Source: Gemmatimonadota bacterium
Lineage (GTDB): Bacteria > Gemmatimonadota > Gemmatimonadetes > Longimicrobiales > Gaopeijiaceae
Assembly (NCBI GenBank): GCA_003248075.1
Contig: QJYK01000099.1
Location: 1-61,417 of the forward strand
Length of the DNA stretch: 61,417 nucleotides
Direction of reading: 5' to 3'
The position numbers and the translations under genes were made by a program. The stretch's first letter is position 1; every line of letters starts with the position of its first letter. The notes under the pieces are model-generated. The model worked only from the letters and a program-made list of their open reading frames with translations. It ran no database searches and was not told the origin of the DNA. Positions 54,995 to 61,417 of this stretch are shown in pieces.

Positions 54995-55807
54995 GGCTCG
55001 CATGCGCTGCCGGGCATCCTGGCCACCATCGTCGCGCGCAAGCGGGAGGAGCTGTCGGAGCTCCGCCGGAACGCACCCGCCATCGAACGCGCGGCGGCCC
55101 GGGCCGCCCCTCCCCGGGACCTGAGGGGAGCGCTCCGTCGGGAGGGTGAGGTCGCACTCGTCGCCGAATGCAAGCGGCGATCGCCAGGGGCCGGGGAGAT
55201 CCGCCCGGGGCTCGACCCGGGGGACCTCACGCGGCGATACGAGGGCGCCGGTGCGGCGGCCCTGAGCGTCCTCACGGACGGGCCCTTCTTCGGAGGCTCG
55301 GCGGACGACCTGGTCCGGGCGCGGTCCTCCGTGGGGATCCCGGTCCTGCGGAAGGACTTCACGCTCGACCCGATCCAGGTCGTCGAGGCCCGCGCCATGG
55401 GTGCCGACGCCGTCCTGCTGATCGCGCGGATTCTGGACGACGGAATGCTGACGCGCCTCGTCAGGGAGGCGCGCGATCGGGGCGTCACCGCCCTCGTAGA
55501 GGCGCACGACGGGGTGGAGGTAGACCGGGCGCTGGCGGCCGGGGCCCTCGTGGTGGGGATCAACAATCGCGATCTCGCGACCTTCGGCTCGGACCTGGAG
55601 ACCACGTTCGCGCTTCTGGAACGCGTTCCGCCCGAGGTGGTGGTGGTCTCGGAAAGCGGCATCCGCGAGCGGGAAGACGTGCGGCGCCTCGGAGCAGCCG
55701 GGGTGGACGCGGTCCTGGTGGGGGAGGCGCTGCTGCGCAGCGACGACCCTGCGGCCGCGGCGGCCTCGCTGACCGGTGTGCCCAGGAGCCCACGCTCCCA
55801 TGGGTGA
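54980..55807 (+). CDS. trpC: Indole-3-glycerol phosphate synthase TrpC
   Basis: TrpC closes the indole ring in tryptophan synthesis. The 275-residue TIM barrel has LVAECKRRSPGAGEIRP near residues 58-74, PVLRKDFTLDPIQVVEAR, GINNRDLATF and VVSESGIREREDV. The TTG start at 54980 is supported by AGAAGGA about 10 nt upstream; no later in-frame ATG or GTG precedes the conserved core. The start lies inside a putative LexA box. Confidence 0.93.
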   Translation: MPETQGSHALPGILATIVARKREELSELRRNAPAIERAAARAAPPRDLRGALRREGEVALVAECKRRSPGAGEIRPGLDPGDLTRRYEGAGAAALSVLTDGPFFGGSADDLVRARSSVGIPVLRKDFTLDPIQVVEARAMGADAVLLIARILDDGMLTRLVREARDRGVTALVEAHDGVEVDRALAAGALVVGINNRDLATFGSDLETTFALLERVPPEVVVVSESGIREREDVRRLGAAGVDAVLVGEALLRSDDPAAAAASLTGVPRSPRSHG

Positions 55808-56483
55808 GGCCCCCCGCGTCAAGATTTGCGGGATCCGAAGGAGGGAGGACGCGCTCGCGGCGGACCGTTTGGGCGCAGACTATCTCGGCGTGGTCCTTTC
55901 CCCGGGCTTCGGGCGGAGCGTCGAGCCGGTGTCGGCACCGAGCCTGGTCGAGGGTGTGGACGCGACTCTCGTCGCGGTGCTTGTGGACGAGGCACCCGAG
56001 CGCGCGGCCGAGCTGGCGACCGCGTTGGGGGCGGGCGTGATCCAGCTCCACGGGACCGAGTCCCCCGAGGAGGTCGCGAAGCTGGCGGGGCTCGGACCCT
56101 GGGAGCTCTGGAAGGCCGTGCGCGTCTCCCGCGTCGCCGATGTGGAGGGCACCAGCCGACGCTACGCCGGGCTGGTCACGGCACTCCTGGTCGAGGGACA
56201 CCGGGCGGGCGTGGTGGGAGGAGGGGGCGTGGCGGTGGATGCCGCCCTGGCCGAAGCCGTGCGCGCCGCCCTCGCGCCGGGGCTCGAGCTGGTCCTCGCG
56301 GGCGGGCTCACGCCGGAAAACGTGCGTGGTGCCGTGGCACGGTTCGGACCCGACGTGGTAGACGTAAGTTCGGGAGTGGAGAAGGTGAGGGGGCGGAAGG
56401 ACCCCGAGCTCCTCCGGCGCTTCATCGAACGGTCACGGCACCCCTTCGAGGAGCCTTCGAGCCCGCGCCGGTGGAGGGAGTGA
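55800..56483 (+). CDS. trpF: Phosphoribosylanthranilate isomerase TrpF
   Basis: TrpF converts phosphoribosylanthranilate to CdRP, the TrpC substrate. The 227-residue TIM barrel has [13 protein letters not shown] near residues 7-19 (catalytic Cys), [35 protein letters not shown] and [16 protein letters not shown] with catalytic Asp. The ATG at 55800 overlaps the trpC stop by 8 nt; a GTG at 55776 is an alternative. It is coupled to trpB. Confidence 0.94.
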   Translation: MGEAPRVKICGIRRREDALAADRLGADYLGVVLSPGFGRSVEPVSAPSLVEGVDATLVAVLVDEAPERAAELATALGAGVIQLHGTESPEEVAKLAGLGPWELWKAVRVSRVADVEGTSRRYAGLVTALLVEGHRAGVVGGGGVAVDAALAEAVRAALAPGLELVLAGGLTPENVRGAVARFGPDVVDVSSGVEKVRGRKDPELLRRFIERSRHPFEEPSSPRRWRE

Positions 56484-57688
56484 AGGAGTTGAAAGAGACC
56501 CTGGTCGACAAAGGCCGGTTCGGGCCGTACGGGGGCCGTTACGTGCCCGAGACCCTCGTCCGCGCCCTCGAGGAGCTCGAGGCCGCCTACGAGACCTCGA
56601 TCGCCGACGCGTCGTTCCGGGTGCGGCTGGAGGCGCTGCTCTCGGAGTTCGTCGGCCGACCCACGCCCCTGTACCGGGCTCGGCGGCTGGAGGAAGCGTC
56701 GGGTCACCCGGAGATCTACCTGAAGCGTGAGGACCTGAACCACACCGGGGCCCACAAGATCAACAACACTCTGGGACAGGCCCTGCTCGCGCAGCGGATG
56801 GGAAAGCGGCGCATCATCGCCGAGACCGGCGCGGGTCAGCATGGCGTGGCGACCGCCACCGCGTGCGCCCTCCTCGACATGGAGTGTGTCGTGTACATGG
56901 GCGAGGAGGACGTGGCGCGGCAGGCCCTCAACGTGTACCGGATGCAGCTCCTCGGAGCCGAGGTTCGACCGGTAGGCTCCGGGACCCGTACCCTGAAGGA
57001 CGCGACCAACGAAGCGATCCGCGACTGGGTCACGACCGTCGAGGGAACGCATTACATCATAGGCTCCGTCGTCGGCCCGGATCCGTTCCCGCGGATCGTC
57101 CGCGACTTTCAGGCTGTGATCGGGCGTGAGGCGAAGGAACAGATCCTGCAGCGAGCCGGGACGTTACCCGGTGTGGTGATCGCATGCGTCGGAGGCGGCT
57201 CCAACGCGATGGGCATCTTCCACGAGTTCATCCCTGACGAGGCCGTCGACCTCGTTGGCGTCGAGGCCGCCGGGGAGGGGCTGGGCACCGGTCGTCATTC
57301 CGCCTCGCTGGCGGCTGGCCTTCCCGGTGTTCTTCACGGCTCACTCAGCTATCTTCTTCAGGACGACGGCGGCCAAGTCGCGCCCGCCCACTCGGTCTCG
57401 GCGGGGCTCGACTACCCTGGGGTCGGACCCGAGCACTCCTTCCTCATGGACTCCGGCCGCGCCACCTACGCAGCGGTGACGGATGCGGAGGCATTGGATG
57501 CATTCCACCGGCTCTCGAGGCTGGAGGGCATCATCCCGGCGCTCGAATCCGCCCATGCGGTCGCGTGGGTCCTCCGCGAGGGCGCGGGACGGGCGGGAGC
57601 CGGCCCTCTGCTCGTCTGCCTCTCGGGGCGGGGGGACAAGGACGTGGCCCACGTGGCCCGGATCGAAGGCCGTGAGCTCGTTCTTTAG
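56480..57688 (+). CDS. trpB: Tryptophan synthase beta chain TrpB
   Basis: TrpB joins indole and serine with PLP. The 402-residue protein has [16 protein letters not shown] near residues 11-26, the PLP lysine in [32 protein letters not shown], and [13 protein letters not shown]. The GTG at 56480 overlaps the trpF stop (GTGA). A TTG at 56489 has better-spaced GGAGGGAG and is a fair alternative. Its usual partner trpA lies 3.2 kb downstream after two unrelated genes. Confidence 0.95.
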   Translation: MKELKETLVDKGRFGPYGGRYVPETLVRALEELEAAYETSIADASFRVRLEALLSEFVGRPTPLYRARRLEEASGHPEIYLKREDLNHTGAHKINNTLGQALLAQRMGKRRIIAETGAGQHGVATATACALLDMECVVYMGEEDVARQALNVYRMQLLGAEVRPVGSGTRTLKDATNEAIRDWVTTVEGTHYIIGSVVGPDPFPRIVRDFQAVIGREAKEQILQRAGTLPGVVIACVGGGSNAMGIFHEFIPDEAVDLVGVEAAGEGLGTGRHSASLAAGLPGVLHGSLSYLLQDDGGQVAPAHSVSAGLDYPGVGPEHSFLMDSGRATYAAVTDAEALDAFHRLSRLEGIIPALESAHAVAWVLREGAGRAGAGPLLVCLSGRGDKDVAHVARIEGRELVL

Positions 57689-57697
57689 GGATTCGAC

Positions 57698-59449
57698 GTG
57701 AACGAGCTCGATCCCCAACCGGGGGGCTCGGTCCCCGAGGCGTCGGACTGGAGCGATTCGGCGGTTCTTCCGGTGACCTCGGTTCGCGAGCTGTTCGTCG
57801 TGCTCGGCAAGGCCTTTCGCGCCTACCAGCTCTACGACGAGAACAATCCGGTCCGCCATCGGTTCATGGAGAGCCTGCGCCAGTCCTTCCAGGGGCTGTG
57901 GAACGAGACGGATCGCCTCACGCTGGTCGTGGAGGAGGACCGGATCCGGCTCGGCGACGAGGACGTGTACCAGTCGGACAGCCGCTCGGAGTCCCTGGCG
58001 TTCCTGTTCTACAAAGACGGTGTGCGTGAGATCACCTTCCTGCCCGGCATCGAGTCCGGCGAGCTGGAGAAGTTCCTGGGAGTGCTCCAGAGCGCGCGCA
58101 AGCTCGTCCCGGAGGGCGATGATCTCCTGACGGTCCTCTGGGACCGCGACCTGCAATTCTTCGCCTACAAGTACGTGGACTTCCTCGCCGAAGGCGTGGA
58201 CCTCCCGGTCCCCGGCGACGGGGCCACGCGGGAAGCGCTCCAGGGAGTCCTCCACGGAGAGCTGCCCGAGGGAGCCGAAGAGGAGGGAGCCGAGACCCGG
58301 GCCGAGGGCGATGGGGGTGATCCGGCCGCGAGATCGGTCCGTCAGGACGATTTCAATCCGACCCTCTACGCGCTGGACGCCCGGGAGATGGATCTTCTGC
58401 GGCGCGAGCTCCACAAGGAGGTCTATCGCGACCTCCGTGGGGACGTGCTGTCGGCGCTCTTCGACCGGCTGGAAGAGGCCGACAAGCCCGGGAGGCAGAG
58501 CGAGATCCTGCAGATTCTGGGCACGCTCCTGCCGACCTTCCTCAGCCGCGGGGGCCTCACGGCGGCCACCCGCGTCCTCGAGGAGCTCCGCGGCCTCGAG
58601 GCGCGACCCGACATCTTCGACGACGAGCGGAGGGCGCTGTCACGCTCGCTCCTGGACGCGGTCAGCTCGCCCCAAGCCATCGACGAGCTCATCCAGTCGC
58701 TCTACGACGGCTCGATCCGTGCCTCACCGCAGCAGCTGTCCGCCTTCCTTCGGTTTCTTCGCTCGGCGGCCATCTCTCCGCTCCTGCGCGCGGCGGAGAC
58801 GGTGGACCACAAGGAGCTTCAGGCCGTGCTCCGTGCCGCGGTGCATGGGATCGCGCAGCGGAACCGAGCGGCGGTCGTGCGCCTGCTCGAGGAGCCCGAT
58901 CCGATCATCGCGGCCGGCGCCGCCCGTCTGGCAGGCGCGATCCAGATCACTGAGGCGGGCCCGGCCCTGGCGGGGCTGCTGGCCCACCCCGATCCCGCCG
59001 TGCGGCTCGCGGCGGTGGAGGCGGCCCAGAGCCTGAAGGCGTCCACCGCTGCGGGTGCGCTCACACACACGCTGGACGACCCGGAACGGGATGTCCGTGT
59101 CGCCGCGGCAAAGGCCCTCGGGACCCTGAAGTACGCTCCGGCTGCCAGACAGCTCCAGGACATCCTCGGGGCCAAGGAGATCCGCGAGGCCGACATCTCC
59201 GAGAAGCTCGCCTTCTTCGAGGCGTTCGCGCGCATCGGCGGCGAGGGGTCGGTGCAGTTCCTCGACAGGATGCTGCATTCCAGGGGGTTCTTCGGCAAGA
59301 AGGAGCCGTCCGAGATGCGGGCTGCCGCCGCCCTCGCCTTGGGCAGGACGCGTCTCCCGGCAGCCCGCGCCTCGCTCCAGAAGGCGAGTCGAGACGAAGA
59401 CCCCGTGGTGCGCACGGCCGCGAACCGTGCGCTGCGGAGCGAGGAGTGA
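57698..59449 (+). CDS. HEAT-repeat protein with N-terminal domain shared with next gene
   Basis: This 583-residue cytosolic protein lacks a signal or membrane helix. Residues about 27-140 form a globular domain with LYDENNPV (45-52) that resembles the N-terminus of the downstream HD-GYP protein. A charged helical middle follows. Residues about 360-580 are HEAT-type helical repeats (for example HPDPAVRLAAVEAAQSLKA and DPERDVRVAAAKALGTLK). HEAT arrays bind proteins or nucleic acids. It starts 9 nt after trpB and 4 nt precede the next gene. No known function; a regulatory adaptor is inferred. Confidence 0.7.
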   Translation: MNELDPQPGGSVPEASDWSDSAVLPVTSVRELFVVLGKAFRAYQLYDENNPVRHRFMESLRQSFQGLWNETDRLTLVVEEDRIRLGDEDVYQSDSRSESLAFLFYKDGVREITFLPGIESGELEKFLGVLQSARKLVPEGDDLLTVLWDRDLQFFAYKYVDFLAEGVDLPVPGDGATREALQGVLHGELPEGAEEEGAETRAEGDGGDPAARSVRQDDFNPTLYALDAREMDLLRRELHKEVYRDLRGDVLSALFDRLEEADKPGRQSEILQILGTLLPTFLSRGGLTAATRVLEELRGLEARPDIFDDERRALSRSLLDAVSSPQAIDELIQSLYDGSIRASPQQLSAFLRFLRSAAISPLLRAAETVDHKELQAVLRAAVHGIAQRNRAAVVRLLEEPDPIIAAGAARLAGAIQITEAGPALAGLLAHPDPAVRLAAVEAAQSLKASTAAGALTHTLDDPERDVRVAAAKALGTLKYAPAARQLQDILGAKEIREADISEKLAFFEAFARIGGEGSVQFLDRMLHSRGFFGKKEPSEMRAAAALALGRTRLPAARASLQKASRDEDPVVRTAANRALRSEE

Positions 59450-59453
59450 TCCC

Positions 59454-60881
59454 GTGACGGACGGCTCGAAGGGGCTCAACTATCAGGAGGAGGGTCGGAG
59501 GGTCCTGACGGCTTTCTACGGCGCCCTGAATTCGCTGCGCCTCTACCCTCTCGAAAACGATGCCGTACAGCAGGCGCTCGACGAGCTGCATGCGCTGGTC
59601 ACGCGGATTCTCACGATCGAAGGCGATGTCGAGATCCGCATCGTGGGGGACTTCTTCTTTCTGAACGAGACCCGTCTCCGGCTCGATCTCTCGAACTTCG
59701 CGACGTTCGGCTCGTTCTCCCGGGCCCTTCAGGACCACGGAATCGGCGCCGTGGAGATTCGCGCGGGCGTGCAGCGCTCAGAGTGGGCACCGTTCGTGTC
59801 CATCCTCCTCCGCAAGCCGCATGCGGAGGACCCGTTCGAGGCGTTCATGGACCGGCTTGCGGCGGCGCCGGTCCAGCACATCGAGCTACGCCCCGAGAAG
59901 GACGTTCAGGAGCCGGAGAAGGACGAGGAGGCGCTGCTCGCGGCCAAGCGCACGTACGCGCAGTCGGTACAGGTGGCGAAGGAGGTGCTGGGGGACGTTC
60001 GGCTGGGCAAGGCCGTGAACGTACGAAAGGTCAAGCGGTCGGTGCAGGGGATCGTCGACCAGGTGCTGTCCAACGAATCGTCGATGATCACCATGACGAC
60101 GTTGCGGGACTTCGACGAATACACGTTCACCCACTGCGTGAACGTCTGCATCTTCAGCGTCGTGATGGGACAGCGCCTGGGGCTCGACAAGCACCAGCTG
60201 TACGAGCTGGGGCTGGGAGCGCTCTTCCACGACATCGGCAAGCAGCTGGTCTCCCGCGACATCATCAACAAGCCTGGAGGCCTGACCGACGACGAGTGGG
60301 TGGAGCTCAAGGAGCACACCACGGAAGGCTTGCTCCAGCTGTTCCGTCTACACGGATTCGTGGACGTGCCGTACCGGCAGATGCTCATGGCCTACGAGCA
60401 CCACATGAAGATCGACCTGACCGGCTACCCGCAGAACACCCGGCCGCGCGAGCTCTCCCTCTTCTCCCGCGTCGTGGCGGTCGCGGACGCGTTCGACGCG
60501 GCGACCTCGGTGCGCAGCTACCAATACAACCCCTGGCCGCCCGACGCGGTGCTGCGTGAGATGCGTGACAACCCCAAACGCGGCTTCGACCCGCTCCTCG
60601 TGAAGGCGCTGATCACGGCGACCGGTGTCTACCCGATCGGGACTCTGGTCATCCTCGACTCCCACGAGATGGCGGTGGTGTCGGACGTGAACAAGGACCC
60701 CAACCTCCTCCACCGTCCCAGGGTCAAGATCATCTCCGATCCCCTGGGTGTCCCCCTGGTCGAGCCCATTACCCTGGACCTGGCGCGCGACGATCCGGCC
60801 ACGGGCAGGCCGGCCCGCACGATCATCAAGACGACGGACCCGCAGAAGTACGGGATCCAGGTGAGCGACTATCTGACGTGA
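59454..60881 (+). CDS. HD-GYP domain phosphohydrolase-like protein
   Basis: This 475-residue protein has the same type of N-terminal domain as the preceding HEAT protein (LYPLENDAV at 30-38), a charged linker (about 140-180), and an HD-GYP domain (about 215-400). H227, the HD pair H259-D260 with K263 (HDIGK), H316-H317 and GYP at 324-326 are present. The usual HHExxDGxGYP reads HHMKIDLTGYP, so Glu and one Gly are replaced. Active members hydrolyse cyclic di-GMP or related dinucleotides. The GTG follows GAGGAG by 7 nt and the stop overlaps trpA. Confidence 0.78.
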   Translation: MTDGSKGLNYQEEGRRVLTAFYGALNSLRLYPLENDAVQQALDELHALVTRILTIEGDVEIRIVGDFFFLNETRLRLDLSNFATFGSFSRALQDHGIGAVEIRAGVQRSEWAPFVSILLRKPHAEDPFEAFMDRLAAAPVQHIELRPEKDVQEPEKDEEALLAAKRTYAQSVQVAKEVLGDVRLGKAVNVRKVKRSVQGIVDQVLSNESSMITMTTLRDFDEYTFTHCVNVCIFSVVMGQRLGLDKHQLYELGLGALFHDIGKQLVSRDIINKPGGLTDDEWVELKEHTTEGLLQLFRLHGFVDVPYRQMLMAYEHHMKIDLTGYPQNTRPRELSLFSRVVAVADAFDAATSVRSYQYNPWPPDAVLREMRDNPKRGFDPLLVKALITATGVYPIGTLVILDSHEMAVVSDVNKDPNLLHRPRVKIISDPLGVPLVEPITLDLARDDPATGRPARTIIKTTDPQKYGIQVSDYLT

Positions 60882-61417
60882 CGGCCTCCACCATCTCCGA
60901 GGCCTTCGCGCTCCGGGCCGATCGCGGTCAGGCGGCTCTGGTGCCGTATGTCACCGCCGGGCACCCCGACTCCCGGACGACAGTCGATCTGCTGTCGGCG
61001 CTCGCTCGAGCCGGTGCGGACGTGCTCGAGCTCGGGGTTCCGTTTTCCGACCCTCTGGCGGACGGGCCGACCATCCAACGCTCCTCCTTCAGGTCTCTCG
61101 CGTCCGGCACGACCGTGCATTCGGTGCTCGAGGATCTGGCGGCGTTCCGAAGCCAGGCGGGCACGCCGGTCGTGTTGTTCACGTATCTGAACCCCGTCCT
61201 GCGTTATGGGGTCGACCGATTCCTGTCCGATGCGCGGGTGGCCGGGGCGCAAGGCCTCTTGATCACCGACCTACCCACCGGTGCAGACCCGACCCTCGAG
61301 GAGCGGATCCGGGCGTCCGGCCTCGAGCTCGTCCGTCTGCTGGCCCCGACGACCCCGCCCGCCCGCGTGCCGTTGGTGGCGACTTCGGGATCAGGCTTTC
61401 TCTACTACATCTCGCGG
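60878..61417 (+). CDS. trpA: Tryptophan synthase alpha chain TrpA (partial)
   Basis: TrpA cleaves indole-3-glycerol phosphate to indole for TrpB. The first 180 codons are visible and run off the window end. The family motifs VPYVTAGHPDS (about 22-32), VLELGVPFSDPLADGPTIQ with the catalytic Glu near 50 and Asp near 61, and TYLNPVLRYG are present. The last residues SGSGFLYYISR are also typical. The GTG start overlaps the HD-GYP stop by 4 nt (GTGA). Confidence 0.95.
   Translation, partial: MTASTISEAFALRADRGQAALVPYVTAGHPDSRTTVDLLSALARAGADVLELGVPFSDPLADGPTIQRSSFRSLASGTTVHSVLEDLAAFRSQAGTPVVLFTYLNPVLRYGVDRFLSDARVAGAQGLLITDLPTGADPTLEERIRASGLELVRLLAPTTPPARVPLVATSGSGFLYYISR

Noticed and set aside
60878-61417. 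trpA as a broken gene
   Set aside because: The frame is open to the last base and simply runs off the window; no internal stop or frameshift is seen.

Overview
The window is about 61 kb of gene-dense, GC-rich chromosome (roughly two-thirds G+C by eye) from a diderm bacterium. Outer-membrane-type barrels, several lipoproteins, a meso-diaminopimelate-type MurE, a complete division and cell wall cluster and the general protein flavour point to Gemmatimonadota or a close relative. The phylum is inferred from style; no rRNA is present to prove it. Most genes are core metabolism. GTG and TTG starts and 1-14 nt stop/start overlaps are common, so translational coupling is widespread. No tRNA, rRNA, CRISPR array, insertion sequence or phage gene was seen.

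Layout. Positions 1-3706 hold envelope-type genes: the tail of one gene that may be a DUF4097 relative, a full DUF4097 beta-repeat protein, a 4HBT thioesterase and a secreted TPR protein. A 376-bp gap with a terminator, a strong promoter and probable MraZ boxes leads into the dcw cluster (4083-20162): mraZ, rsmH, ftsL, ftsI, murE, murF, mraY, murD, ftsW, murG, murC, ftsQ, ftsA, ftsZ, with no murB or ddl. It is followed by a LytM/M23 endopeptidase lipoprotein, a membrane vWA-like protein, ftsY, recG, asnS and a D-2-hydroxyacid dehydrogenase. mazG lies on the minus strand, tail to tail with the dehydrogenase. The plus strand resumes with alr, cdd, an unknown lipoprotein and outer-membrane barrel pair, mtaB, miaB, a LapA-like membrane protein, comEC and fbp.

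From 40319 to 53079 twelve minus-strand genes form one apparent operon, in transcription order truA, tal, htrA, purB, purC, psd, pssA, purS, purQ, purL, purF, add. Two phospholipid genes sit inside the purine genes and are coupled to them. A 120-bp divergent region separates this operon from trpD. lexA (minus) interrupts the tryptophan genes, which continue as trpC, trpF, trpB, a HEAT-repeat protein, an HD-GYP protein and trpA (cut by the window end).

Points most worth a second look: (1) the HEAT and HD-GYP proteins wedged between trpB and trpA appear by eye to share a similar N-terminal domain, suggesting an undescribed paired signalling module; (2) two copies of an 18-bp direct-repeat operator, identical in all 12 half-site bases and different in all 6 spacer bases, lie in the lexA-trpC gap and look like the LexA box of this lineage; (3) three CCAC boxes at exact 10-bp spacing downstream of the dcw promoter look like MraZ sites; (4) a TTCGG cluster with 11- and 22-bp spacing upstream of the same promoter resembles the putative LexA box.
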